Shown here: positions 17,801 through 26,065 of the stretch, one piece after another
Numbering within the stretch: the stretch's first letter is position 1
Layout of the letters: each line of letters starts with the position of its first letter
From: Chloroflexota bacterium
Lineage (GTDB): Bacteria; Chloroflexota; Dehalococcoidia; Bin125
Assembly (NCBI GenBank): GCA_009838915.1
Contig: VXQT01000027.1
Span: 82,142-146,141, forward strand
DNA: 64,000 bases
Reading direction: 5' to 3'
Position numbers and translations under genes: made by a program
Notes under the pieces: model-generated
Database searches by the model: none
The model's input: only the letters and a program-made list of their open reading frames with translations
Told to the model about the DNA's origin: nothing

Positions 17801-18275
17801 CAGAGCCCTCTTCCAGCGACTCAAAGAACTCCGCCGCTTGTTCGAGCGTGACCGCCTCGTCCGAGCCTTCGATCACCGCGACGCCCGCCTCGCGAGCTGC
17901 CTGCCGCGCGCGCACCTTGTCACCGAACAGGTCGAGCAGATGGGGCGTCGGGCCAACGAAAGTGATACCGGCATCGCGGCAGGCCCGGGCGAATTCGGCC
18001 GACTCTGCCAGGAATCCGTAGCCGGGGTGGACCGCGTCGCAACCGGCAGCCTGAGCCGCGGCAATCAGTCCGTCAATGTTGAGATAGGCCGGAACGCCGT
18101 GACCGTCCAGCGCGACCGCCTCATCGGCCACGTGGACATGGAGTGAACGGGCGTCGTCGTGCGAGTAGACGGCGACCGTGCCGATACCCAGGTCCGAGGC
18201 CGCGCGAGTGACACGAATCGCAATCTCGCCGCGATTGGCAATCAATAGCTTGGACACAGTTCCCTTGGGCGGCAT
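14865..18275 (-). CDS. Single-chain biotin-dependent acyl-CoA carboxylase (BC-BCCP-CT)
   Basis: Protein of 1136 residues carrying all carboxylase activities. Biotin carboxylase occupies about 1-450 (LLIANRGEIAIRV, ATP-grasp loop MLKAVAGGGGRGSR, ANARLQVEHTVTEQ). The biotin carrier domain spans about 533-600 with EAMKMEH and biotinyl-Lys near 565. The carboxyltransferase covers about 620-1136, with two crotonase-like halves and a Gly-rich FYTEGGGGRPGD in the first. The fusion resembles the single-chain long-chain acyl-CoA carboxylases known from actinobacteria; acetyl- or propionyl-CoA are equally possible substrates. The chain length and domain set are complete. It lies 84 nt downstream of the double CoA-transferase on the same strand, so both may act on one acyl-CoA route. 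Confidence 0.9.
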   Translation of the reverse strand: MPPKGTVSKLLIANRGEIAIRVTRAASDLGIGTVAVYSHDDARSLHVHVADEAVALDGHGVPAYLNIDGLIAAAQAAGCDAVHPGYGFLAESAEFARACRDAGITFVGPTPHLLDLFGDKVRARQAAREAGVAVIEGSDEAVTLEQAAEFFESLEEGSALMLKAVAGGGGRGSRAVQAFEELEAAWERCESEASMAFGSGALYVEQLVPRARHIEVQIIGDLHGGVTHLWERECSVQRRFQKVVEIAPAPHLQPDTRDAIVEAAVRIARDVGYSSLGTFEFLLDASDDSGDRFYFLEANARLQVEHTVTEQVTGVDLVQSQLRTAQGSTIAELGLDNPSWLRPRGYAIQTRVNMETLGPDGSVRPASGTLKAYEAPSGPGVRTDGFGYVGYQTSSAFDSLLAKVIAHSTSPDFADAVTRTLRALSEFRIEGVATNIPFLGNVLRHDDLASGNVHTRWVDDRMSELTADTGAERVRYLRTEAPAADSGFAGARVDSRDPLALFEHDQRVKREQSVEVIEEDAPDLSGPDGSIGLPAPIQGTIVSIMVEEGQEVRAGQDLVAMEAMKMEHVIQADRDGLIQSIACSVGDVIREGFPLVFILEAEVSVEAIGGGELIDPDFIRPDLQENYERHAYTLDEHRPEAVTKRRGRGYRMPRENIEQLVDPGSFQEYWPLIVARQHQRNTDEQLRENTPADGLIAGTATINGDLFDEQAARAIVVHYDYTVLAGTQGGRNHYKQDRMFEMARRFQFPIVFYTEGGGGRPGDDRTGPGVAFDTYTFTQFSKLSGLVPLVGVTNGRCFAGNTALLACCDVIIATEGSTVAMGGPAMIEGGGLGIYTPEEVGPMSFQVPNGVVDILCKDEDEATEVAKKYLSYFQGPVSDWTAPDQRRLRHIVPENRLRLYDMREIIDTIADEGSVLEIREKFGIGIITAFIRVEGHPIGVIANNPHHLAGAIDSDGSDKGARFLQLCDAFDIPVLSLMDCPGMMVGPDVEATALVRHCARMFNTGANLSVPLFGVVVRKAYGLGVQAMCGASALVGFFTVAWPTAEFAGMNIEGSVKLGYRKELIAIEDSEERIETYERMVDRAYRNAKAVNAAAGGGLDDVIDPAETRTWIVNGLNRLPPTPHRTGKKRPYVDTW

Positions 18276-18359
18276 GAGGTCACTCCGGTCTCAGGCAGGG
18301 CAGCTCAGACACAACACGACAACTTGTGCCAAGATATCAGCGCCGCATCCGCCCCCTGG

Positions 18360-20879
18360 CTAGGACCCCGAGGAGGCGGCTCGGACATCGTCCATGGTTC
18401 CGCTGATGCCGCGATCAACCAAGGAACGGTACTCGGCCTCCGACATCCCAAGCTCTTCGAAAAACACCTCGAACGAGTGCTGGCCCACGCAGGGCGACGG
18501 CCGCAGTCGGCGATCCTCGTGACCGCTGAATCGCCACGGCGCGCCTGGTAGCCAAGAGGGACCCACTTCGGGATGGTCGACCGACTGGATGAATCCGCTG
18601 GACAGGTAGTGCGGATCGGGCAGGGTGAATTGCTCATACGGCTTGGCCACCCGAGCGGCGTCGATGCCCTGCGCCAGCAGCCGCTGTTCGACATCGAGTG
18701 CCTGTTGCGTCGCCGTCCACGCGGCAATGACGTCATCCAGCAACGCTTCGTGAAGCTTGCGCGACCGCGCGTCGACGAACTGCGGATCGTTGCCCAACTC
18801 GGATCGGTTCATCTCCTGACACAGCGCTCGCCACTCCTGCTCGCCATGGACTGCGATGGCGACCCATTCGTCCTCGCCGAGGCAGGGATAGTTGTTGTGC
18901 GGCGCGTGCCGTCGATCCCGATTGCCGAGCGGGACCGGCGTGCGGCCGGTGGCGTCGTACTCGGTGATTGCGTCGCCGACGACGACGCCCATCGCCTCGA
19001 GCATCGCCACGTCGATCCGCTGCGGTCCGTCGATCCGCTCACGTCGCGATAGCGCGGCTATCACGGCAGCAGCCATCGCGTAGCCAGAGATCGAGTCGGG
19101 ATACAGCCCGCCTGTGTTCGTACCCGGATCGCCCTCGTAGCCGTGGAGTGAGGAGAGTCCCGACATCGGCTCGGTCGTGGCGCCGTTGGCGGGATAGGCG
19201 GCGTATGGGCCGGTCACGCCGTAACCGGAGATTGACGCGAGGATCACATCCGAACGCCGTTCGGCGAGCGTGTCCAGGGTGATGCCCCAGCCATCCAGGA
19301 CGCCGGGCCGGAAGTTCTCGCAGACTACGTCGAACTGCGGCATCATCCGCCAGAAGATGTCCTGCCCTTCCTCGGTACCCAGATCCAGCGTGATACCGCG
19401 CTTGTTCAGATTGACCGCGTTGTAAACGCCTTGCGTGTTCTCCGGATGCTGCGTCTTCGACTCGTCCAGGATCGCCTTGCCCACCCAGGGCCGCAATAGC
19501 CGCCAGATGTCGACCCGCCGCAACGCCTCGATCTGCACCACATCCGCGCCGAGGAAACCCAGCAGCTCAGTCCCGAACGTCCCGCTCCAGGCCTGCGTGA
19601 ACGTGAGTACACGAATGCCGTCCAGCGGACCTCGGGGAGTCGCGGCGCCTCCCTCTGCCTTCGGCATCTCCCCCCGCAGAGCGGGGGGAGAACTATGGCT
19701 GTTCTGTCCCCCCGCTCTGCGGGGGGAGATGTCGCGTAGTGTCCGAGGGGGGCTCCCGATGCCCGCACCCAACCTTGGCGCTGGAGACCCTGCCGACCAA
19801 CTCCGAGGACTCATTGGATGCGGATCGCCGGATGCTCGCACTCTCCGTCCGTCCAACTCGGTCTCGACGACAAATCCGCGCGAAAGGAGCTGTTCGTTCT
19901 CGACCAGCTCGGGAATCGTCTGGAGTACGCCGGAGATGCAGCGCAGAGCGGCCAGCTTGTGAAACAGCGGCCACTTCTCCATCGCCGGCAGCTCCCGAGC
20001 CACGCCGGCGACCACTGCGGACAGATCCTTCGAGTAGCGCTGGTTTCGCGCCTGCAGCTCCTCGCGCGCGCCCTGATCGGGGAGATTGAACAACGCCATC
20101 GCCTCGCGCCAGTTGTGCCAGTCGCCGAAGCCGAAGTTCATCCGGCCGTCGGCGGCGTCCCAGAGCGGACCCGGCACACCTCGAGGTCGACCACCGGTCG
20201 CGCCGCGCGACCAGCCGCTGCCCTGATAGACGGCGCCGATGGTCCACGGATACACCGTGTGCGTCATCGCCTCGAGTTCGCGCACATCGACCAGTTCCGG
20301 CTCCGAGGACTCGAAGCGACGCCGCAGCGCGGCGGTCGCGGCGACGAAGGCGGCGAGCCCGCCCATGTAGCCGAACTGGCGCGATGGCAGCGAGAGCGGC
20401 GGCTCGTCCTGGAAGGCGTTAACGTGCGCCCAGCCGCAGCGCGCGTTGAGTGTCAGGTTGCTGCCGGGCGCGTCCGCCAGTTCGCCATCGAGCCCGTATG
20501 GCGTCACCAACAGGTGAACCGCGTCCGCCCGCATTGCTCCGAGCGGCCATCGCGACAGCGGATTCGGACTGTCGGTGGTGACCACCACATCAGCCTCGGC
20601 GATCCAGGGTTGCGCATCGTCGGGGTTCGAGATCACGACCGATCGCTTGCCCCAGTTCACGTAGGCGTGCAGCGCCGAGCGTTCGACGCCCGGCTTGTCG
20701 TCGAGGAACGGCGCCTCATGCCTGAGCGGATGACCTTCCGGCGGCTCCAGCATGACGACATCGGCGCCATGGTCGGCAAACAGCCGCGCTGCGAATGCCC
20801 CGGACATCCGCCGCGAGAGATCGACGACCAGCAGCCCTTCGTAGGCGGGAATCAGATCGTCTGTATCTGGTCGAGCCAT
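18360..20879 (-). CDS. Tandem-domain CaiB/BaiF family III CoA-transferase
   Basis: A fusion of two family III CoA-transferase units, 839 residues from ATG 20879 (ATG 20903 adds eight). The first unit (about 1-375) begins YEGLLVVDLSRRMSGAFAARL; the second (about 420-839) begins LDGIRVLTFTQAWSGTFGTELL and has CENFRPGVLDGWGI and ASISGYGVTGPYAAYP. The catalytic Asp expected in these enzymes fits within MLEAMGVV/VDVRELEAMTH-type segments but was not proven by alignment. Between the units lies a Pro/Arg/Gly-rich linker encoded by an inverted pair of the REP-like repeat (19648-19755, 108 nt, in frame). Family members transfer CoA between carboxylic acids. The substrate is unknown. The gene is probably co-transcribed with the carboxylase gene downstream. 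Confidence 0.85.
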   Translation of the reverse strand: MARPDTDDLIPAYEGLLVVDLSRRMSGAFAARLFADHGADVVMLEPPEGHPLRHEAPFLDDKPGVERSALHAYVNWGKRSVVISNPDDAQPWIAEADVVVTTDSPNPLSRWPLGAMRADAVHLLVTPYGLDGELADAPGSNLTLNARCGWAHVNAFQDEPPLSLPSRQFGYMGGLAAFVAATAALRRRFESSEPELVDVRELEAMTHTVYPWTIGAVYQGSGWSRGATGGRPRGVPGPLWDAADGRMNFGFGDWHNWREAMALFNLPDQGAREELQARNQRYSKDLSAVVAGVARELPAMEKWPLFHKLAALRCISGVLQTIPELVENEQLLSRGFVVETELDGRRVRASGDPHPMSPRSWSAGSPAPRLGAGIGSPPRTLRDISPRRAGGQNSHSSPPALRGEMPKAEGGAATPRGPLDGIRVLTFTQAWSGTFGTELLGFLGADVVQIEALRRVDIWRLLRPWVGKAILDESKTQHPENTQGVYNAVNLNKRGITLDLGTEEGQDIFWRMMPQFDVVCENFRPGVLDGWGITLDTLAERRSDVILASISGYGVTGPYAAYPANGATTEPMSGLSSLHGYEGDPGTNTGGLYPDSISGYAMAAAVIAALSRRERIDGPQRIDVAMLEAMGVVVGDAITEYDATGRTPVPLGNRDRRHAPHNNYPCLGEDEWVAIAVHGEQEWRALCQEMNRSELGNDPQFVDARSRKLHEALLDDVIAAWTATQQALDVEQRLLAQGIDAARVAKPYEQFTLPDPHYLSSGFIQSVDHPEVGPSWLPGAPWRFSGHEDRRLRPSPCVGQHSFEVFFEELGMSEAEYRSLVDRGISGTMDDVRAASSGS
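19648..19755. repeat. REP-like element, inverted pair inside a coding gene
   Basis: A forward copy (CCCTCTGCCTTCGGCATCTC, then a stem CCCCCCGC-AGA-GCGGGGGG) is followed after 13 nt by a reverse copy (CCCCCCGCTCTGCGGGGGG, GATGTCGCGTAGTGTCCGA, GGGGGG). The pair is 108 nt, a multiple of three, and is translated as the linker of the double CoA-transferase. Confidence 0.8.
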
Positions 20880-20920
20880 GGCATGTTCTCGTCGGTTTGG
20901 CACGTAAGCCGAGGACGGGC

Positions 20921-20973
20921 GTGCCCCCCTCTGTCACTCCGTGACATCTCCCCCCGCTTCGCGGGGGGAGAGC
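20921..20973 (+). repeat. REP-like element, forward copy
   Basis: GTGCCCCCCTCTG, hairpin 1 TGTCAC-TCC-GTGACA, then hairpin 2 TCTCCCCCCGC-TTC-GCGGGGGGAGA. It lies between the divergent CoA-transferase and GMC oxidoreductase genes. Confidence 0.85.
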
Positions 20974-21053
20974 TAAGACGGCGTCGCTGCGGGTTACGTT
21001 ATCCGATGCTCCCGCAAGGCTGACCTATCCTCAGCCGACAGCAGGAGGACGAC

Positions 21054-22583
21054 ATGGCGAGCTATGACGACATCATCATCGGCGCGGGGTCGGCGGGAGC
21101 GGTGATTGCGGCTCGACTGTCGGAGAATCCGAGTCGGCGCGTGCTGCTGCTGGAGGCGGGGCCGGACTACACCCGGGTCGAGGACATGCCCCACGACCTG
21201 CTCAAGCCGTGGGTCTCGTGGCGCGACCATGACTGGGGATTCCAGGCCAACGCACGGCACGGCCGCGAGTTCCCACTGCACCGGGGCAAAGTGATGGGCG
21301 GATCGTCGGCGGTCAACGGGACCATCGCCCTGCGCGGCGTGCCCGGCGATTTCGAGTCCTGGGTCGACCTGGGCTGCGACGAGTGGAGCTTCGAGGAAGT
21401 GCTGCCCTACTACCGGCGGCTGGAGTCAGACCCTGAGGGTGGCGACTTCCACGGTCAATCGGGTCCGATTCCGATTGAACGCGAACCGCAGGACAACTGG
21501 CAACCGCTGCAGCGCGCCTTCTTCGACGCCTGCCGCGCGAACGGATTCGACGATGTCTGGGATCACAACCTGCCCGACGCGACCGGTGTCGGACCGTGGC
21601 CGCGCAATCGCAGCAACGGCAACCGCATCTCGACCAACATCGCCTACCTGCTCGGCATCCGCGACCGCGAGAACCTCGACATCCGCCACGGCGTGCTGGT
21701 TGACCGGCTGAGCTTCGACTCCGACTCAAGCGTCCGAGTCAACGGCGTCGTCTTGGCAGACGGTGAGACGATCCGCGCAGATCGCGTCTGCGTCTCTGCA
21801 GGCGCGGCCGTGTCGCCCGCGATCCTGCTGCGCAGCGGGATCGGACCGGCGGAGAAGCTGGCCCCGCACGGGATCGAGCAGCGGGCCGCGCTGCCCGGCG
21901 TCGGCGAGAACCTGATCGACCACTTCGGCACCGGCGTGCAGGCGTTCCCGAAGCCGGAAGTCGTCCACGACCCCAAGGTCGTAACCGAGATCGGCGTGCG
22001 CTACACCGCGCCCGGCTCCGACCGGTTCAACGACATGCAACTCGCGATTTCGACGATCTGGGACGAGGAGCAGGTACGCGGACTAACGGAGGCGCCGCGC
22101 CGGCACCCTTCATTCGGCATCGGCGCCGTGATCCAGCGGCCGCAGTCGCGCGGCTCGGTCACGCTGCGCTCGACCGACCCGTCAGACCAACCGCAGCTCG
22201 ACATGAACTACGCCTCGCATCCCGAGGACCTGCGCCGCCTGATGGATGGCCTGCGCCTCTCCTGGGAGATCATGCACTCCGACGCGATTGCGCCCTTTGT
22301 CGAGCGCGTAATCGCGCCGCGCCCGGAGGTGATCGAATCCGACAACGCCCTGGCCGACTACATCCTGCGCACCACATCCACGACCTGGCACATCTGCGGC
22401 TCGGCGAGGATGGGACAGCCGACTGACCCGCTCGCCGTCACCGATCAGCGCGGCCGGGTCCACCAGCTCGAGAACCTCCGCGTCGCCGACACCTCGATCA
22501 TGCCCGACATCGTGAGCTGCAATACCAACCTGACGGCAATCATGATCGGCGAGCGGGTGGCGGAGTCGATGTTGGAGGACTGA
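21054..22583 (+). CDS. GMC-family FAD-dependent oxidoreductase (choline dehydrogenase-like)
   Basis: Alcohol oxidase or dehydrogenase of 509 residues. The FAD-binding Rossmann motif is IIIGAGSAGAVIAARLSE, with LLLEAGPDY following. The first GMC signature is MGGSSAVNGTIALRG and the second SAGAAVSPAILLRSGIGP. The C-terminal substrate domain has TSTTWHICGSARMG, with the conserved active-site His, and VADTSIMPDIVSCNTNLTAI. A strong AGGAGG site stands 6 nt before the ATG. The substrate (a primary alcohol or polyol) cannot be read from the sequence. It converges on the MFS gene with 7 nt between stops. Confidence 0.92.
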   Translation: MASYDDIIIGAGSAGAVIAARLSENPSRRVLLLEAGPDYTRVEDMPHDLLKPWVSWRDHDWGFQANARHGREFPLHRGKVMGGSSAVNGTIALRGVPGDFESWVDLGCDEWSFEEVLPYYRRLESDPEGGDFHGQSGPIPIEREPQDNWQPLQRAFFDACRANGFDDVWDHNLPDATGVGPWPRNRSNGNRISTNIAYLLGIRDRENLDIRHGVLVDRLSFDSDSSVRVNGVVLADGETIRADRVCVSAGAAVSPAILLRSGIGPAEKLAPHGIEQRAALPGVGENLIDHFGTGVQAFPKPEVVHDPKVVTEIGVRYTAPGSDRFNDMQLAISTIWDEEQVRGLTEAPRRHPSFGIGAVIQRPQSRGSVTLRSTDPSDQPQLDMNYASHPEDLRRLMDGLRLSWEIMHSDAIAPFVERVIAPRPEVIESDNALADYILRTTSTTWHICGSARMGQPTDPLAVTDQRGRVHQLENLRVADTSIMPDIVSCNTNLTAIMIGERVAESMLED

Positions 22584-22590
22584 TCCGCCG

Positions 22591-24276
22591 CTACGGTACG
22601 CCCGATTTCTGTGGCCTGGACGTTGCCATCGACCGCACGAGCGGAGTGACCTCGTCGGTGCCGTTGGCCAGCGCGCCGTTGGCGGACACCGTCGGCATCG
22701 GCGCAGTCTCGGGGCCTCCCAGCGATGTCGCCTGTACCAGGCGCTGACGCCTGGGTACGAGGATCCAACCGACCACTCCGGCGACCACCGCAAAGCTGAT
22801 GCCGAAGAGGAAGGTGCGCCTGATGGCCTGGACGAAGGAGTCCGTCAGTGTGGCCTGGACCTCCCCGAGGACGCCCGGGTCGAGACCGGGCAACAGGTGG
22901 TAGGCGGCGCCGATCCCGGAGGCCATGACATCGACCTCGGCGGTCGAGAGCGGGAGGCCGGATAGGCCGTCGCGGACGCCGGAGGCGTACATTACGGCAG
23001 CGAAGCTGCCCAGGATTGCGATCGACATCGTCCCGCCCAGTTCCTGGCCGGTCGTGGTCACGGCGGACGCCTTGCCTGCCATGTCGACCGGCACGGCGGC
23101 CATCGAGGTGTCGGTTGTGGCCGGCATATGCAGCGAACCGCCAATGCCCAACCAGGCCAGCGCGAGGCCGACCATCCAGTACGGCGTATCGACCGCCAGC
23201 ACCAGCGCCAGGATCAGCAGGCAGCCGCCGCCGTGCATGGTCGGCGCCCAGAAGAGTAGGAATCGCGGACCGACCTTGGGCAGAATGAACCCAGCGATCG
23301 GCGCGCAGACAATCATCACGACCGCCAGCGGCATCACGCGCAGCCCGCTCTCCGCGGCTGACACTCCCTGTACGAGCTGAAAGAACTGCGGCAGATAGAA
23401 GAGCACGCCCATCAGCGCGAACATGATGAAAAACATGCCGACCATCGCGCCAACGAAGTCCCGCTGCTTGAAGAATCCCAGCGGCATCAGCGGCTGTATC
23501 GTCCGTCGTTCGATCAGAATGAACGACGTGAGCGAAAGCACTGCCACCGTAATCGTGGCAAGAATCACCGGGTCGTCCCAGCCGCGCGGGATGCCCTCGA
23601 TGATTGAAAAGACGAGCGCCAGCATGCCGACGGTGCCGGTCAGCGCGCCCGGCACATCCAGCTTCGTGTGCAGAACCGACCTGGTCGGCGGCACAAGCGT
23701 GAGCGCGACCAGGGCCATCGCCGACAGCGGCGCGGGCACCCAGAACACCGCTGACCAATCGATCTGATCGACCAGCGTTCCACCGAGGAACGGCCCCAGC
23801 GCCATGCCGATGCCCATGGCGCCGGCCCAGATACCGAACGCTTTGCTCCGCTCCTGCCGCGGAAACACCGCGGTCAGCGTGGACAGCGTCTGCGGCAGCA
23901 CCAGCGCCCCGCCGATGCCTTGCAGTCCGCGCCCGACAATCAGGGTCTCGGCGTTGGGCGAGAACGCCACGCCGATCGACGCGAGCGTGAACACGGTCAG
24001 ACCGATGGCCAGGATCCGCCGCCGTCCGAAACGGTCGCCCAGCGCTCCGGCCGACAGCAATAGTCCGCCAAACAGGACGAGATAGGCGTCAACGACCCAG
24101 AGCGACTGCGACTCCGACATCTCGAAGACCCGTTTGATCGTCGGCAGCGCCGTGTTCACGATGGTCGCGTCGAGCGAGACGATGGTCTGAGAACCGGCGA
24201 GGATCGCGAGCACGACCCAGCGCCGGCGCGGGCTGACGTTGACAGAGGCCACAACGCGGTCGGAGGCAGAGCTCAT
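22591..24276 (-). CDS. DHA2-type MFS transporter (copy 1)
   Basis: Integral membrane protein of 561 residues with the 14-helix pattern of the DHA2 drug:H+ antiporters. Seen: SLDATIVNTALPTIKRVF near the start, the loop motif GALGDRFGRRRILAIG, VGRGLQGIGGALVLPQTLS, and GPFLGGTLVDQIDWSAVFW (motif C-like). A cytoplasmic tail rich in Thr and Pro ends in SMATSRPQKSGVP. It is a close paralogue of the next gene: helices, loops and even the last residues (RPQKSGVP) match. Exporters of this group remove amphipathic compounds; the true cargo is unknown. It is probably the last gene of an operon DUF35-MFS-MFS. Confidence 0.9.
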   Translation of the reverse strand: MSSASDRVVASVNVSPRRRWVVLAILAGSQTIVSLDATIVNTALPTIKRVFEMSESQSLWVVDAYLVLFGGLLLSAGALGDRFGRRRILAIGLTVFTLASIGVAFSPNAETLIVGRGLQGIGGALVLPQTLSTLTAVFPRQERSKAFGIWAGAMGIGMALGPFLGGTLVDQIDWSAVFWVPAPLSAMALVALTLVPPTRSVLHTKLDVPGALTGTVGMLALVFSIIEGIPRGWDDPVILATITVAVLSLTSFILIERRTIQPLMPLGFFKQRDFVGAMVGMFFIMFALMGVLFYLPQFFQLVQGVSAAESGLRVMPLAVVMIVCAPIAGFILPKVGPRFLLFWAPTMHGGGCLLILALVLAVDTPYWMVGLALAWLGIGGSLHMPATTDTSMAAVPVDMAGKASAVTTTGQELGGTMSIAILGSFAAVMYASGVRDGLSGLPLSTAEVDVMASGIGAAYHLLPGLDPGVLGEVQATLTDSFVQAIRRTFLFGISFAVVAGVVGWILVPRRQRLVQATSLGGPETAPMPTVSANGALANGTDEVTPLVRSMATSRPQKSGVP

Positions 24277-24358
24277 GGCGAGTCCGGCCCGATGGCAGCC
24301 GTCATTGGAGAAGTGATCATTGGCGCAAGGCTATCGAAGCGAACTGCCTATGCCCCCG

Positions 24359-26065
24359 CTACGGCACGCCCGACTTCTGCGGGCGGACCAGGGCCATTGA
24401 CCTCGCCGACGGTGTGAACTCGCGTGTGCCGTTTGTCCCGTTGGGGGAGGGGCCGAGCGGGTCCCTGAGCGGGTCAGGGACTGGGGCATCTTGCTCGACC
24501 GGCTTGCCGTCTTCCCACTGCATCTGTTCCTGGCGCTGGCGCTTGGGCACGAGGATCCAACCGACCACGCCGGAGATCAGCGCAAAGATGATGCCGAAAC
24601 GCATGGTGTTGCTGATCGCGTCGACGAAGGACTCGCGCAGGACGAGCTGCGTCTCCAGCAGCAGCGAAGGATCGAGCGTCGGCAGGACCTGCTGCGCGGC
24701 GCCGATGCCGGTTGAGAGAATCTCGACCGCCTGCTCGGGGAGTCCGATGGGCCCGAGTCCCGAGTTCACGCCTGACGAGTAGACCGCCGCCGCGAAGGAA
24801 CCGAGGATCGCGATCGCCAGCGTGCCGCCGAGTTGGCGTCCGGCGTTGTTGACGGCCGAGGCCTTGCCGGCAAGGTCGACAGGAACGGAGGCCATGGCCG
24901 TGTCGGTCGTCGCCGGCATGTGCATCGCACCACCCATGCCAAGGAAGGCCATGCCGATCGCGATCATCCAGTACGGGGTGTCGATATCCAGCACGAGGCT
25001 GAAAATCAGCAGCGCTCCCGCCCCGTGCACGGCCGGCGCCCAGAAGAGCATGAATCGCGGACCGAGCACAGGCAGCAGTCGCGCCGCGACCGGGGCGAAG
25101 AACATCATCATCAAGGCGAGCGGCATCAGCCGCGCGCCGCTCTCGGCCGCCGACATGCCCTGCACGAGCTGGAAGAACTGCGGCATGTAGAACATCACGC
25201 CCATCAGCGCGAACATGATGAAGAACATCCCGACCATCGAGCCGGTGAAGTCCCGCTGCTTGAAGAACGCCATCGGCAGCAGCGGCTGATCGGTGCGCCG
25301 CTCGATGATGACGAACAGCACCGCCGCCACGATCGCCACCGCGAACGATCCGACGATCAGCGAGTCGGTCCAACCCTTCTGGATGCCCTCGATGATGGCA
25401 AAGACGATCGCGACCATCGCGATCGTTCCGGTGATCGCGCCGGGTATGTCGAGCTTGGTGTGCATCTGCGAGCGGGACTCGGGCACTGCGGCCATACCGA
25501 GCATGGCGAGCCCCGCAATCGGCGCGGGTACCCAGAACACGCCGGCCCAGCCAATCAGATCGACCAACACGCCGCCAACCAGCGGGCCGAAAGCCATGCC
25601 GAAGCCCATCGCGCCGGCCCAGATACCGATCGCACGGCTCCGTTCCTCGCGCGGAAAGACTGCCGTCAGGATCGACAGCGTCTGCGGGATCACCAGCGCG
25701 CCGCCAAGGCCCTGCAGGCCGCGGCCGACGATCAGGAAGTTGGCGTCGGGCGAGAACGCGACTGCGATTGAGGCGGCGACGAAGATGCCCATGCCGATGA
25801 TCAGCGTCTTGCGGCGACCGAACCGATCGCCCAGCGCGCCCGCGAGCAGCAGCAGGCCGCCGAAGATCACCATGTAGGCGTCGGCGACCCAGAGTGACTG
25901 CGACTCCGACATCTCGAATGCGCGTTTGATCGCGGGTAGTGCGGTGTTGATGATCGTCGCGTCGAGCTGGACCAGCATCTGCGCGCCGGCCAGCACCAGG
26001 AGGATTACCCAACGTCGTCGGTTTGTCGGCGATCCTGCGCTCGTCGCGGGCGAGTGAACGGTCAT
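24359..26065 (-). CDS. DHA2-type MFS transporter (copy 2)
   Basis: Fourteen-helix MFS protein of 568 residues. It begins with RRRWVILLVLAGAQMLVQLD and shares ATIINTALPAIKRAFEMSES, GALGDRFGRRKTLIIG and VGRGLQGLGGALVIPQTLS with copy 1. The C-terminal cytoplasmic tail is longer (WEDGKPVEQDAPVPDPLRDP), and its coding DNA contains a GTCCCTG/CAGGGAC hairpin repeat also found at 37.7 kb. The ATG overlaps the DUF35 stop by 4 nt (ATGA), a sign of translational coupling. Copy 1 lies 82 nt downstream. Confidence 0.9.
   Translation of the reverse strand: MTVHSPATSAGSPTNRRRWVILLVLAGAQMLVQLDATIINTALPAIKRAFEMSESQSLWVADAYMVIFGGLLLLAGALGDRFGRRKTLIIGMGIFVAASIAVAFSPDANFLIVGRGLQGLGGALVIPQTLSILTAVFPREERSRAIGIWAGAMGFGMAFGPLVGGVLVDLIGWAGVFWVPAPIAGLAMLGMAAVPESRSQMHTKLDIPGAITGTIAMVAIVFAIIEGIQKGWTDSLIVGSFAVAIVAAVLFVIIERRTDQPLLPMAFFKQRDFTGSMVGMFFIMFALMGVMFYMPQFFQLVQGMSAAESGARLMPLALMMMFFAPVAARLLPVLGPRFMLFWAPAVHGAGALLIFSLVLDIDTPYWMIAIGMAFLGMGGAMHMPATTDTAMASVPVDLAGKASAVNNAGRQLGGTLAIAILGSFAAAVYSSGVNSGLGPIGLPEQAVEILSTGIGAAQQVLPTLDPSLLLETQLVLRESFVDAISNTMRFGIIFALISGVVGWILVPKRQRQEQMQWEDGKPVEQDAPVPDPLRDPLGPSPNGTNGTREFTPSARSMALVRPQKSGVP
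24453..24486. repeat. Second short hairpin repeat, copy inside MFS gene
   Basis: CCGAGCGGGTCCCTG, a 6-nt variable part, and TCAGGGACTGGGG. The same 15-nt and 11-nt blocks flank a different centre at 37660-37691. Here it falls in the sequence encoding the cytoplasmic tail. Confidence 0.5.
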
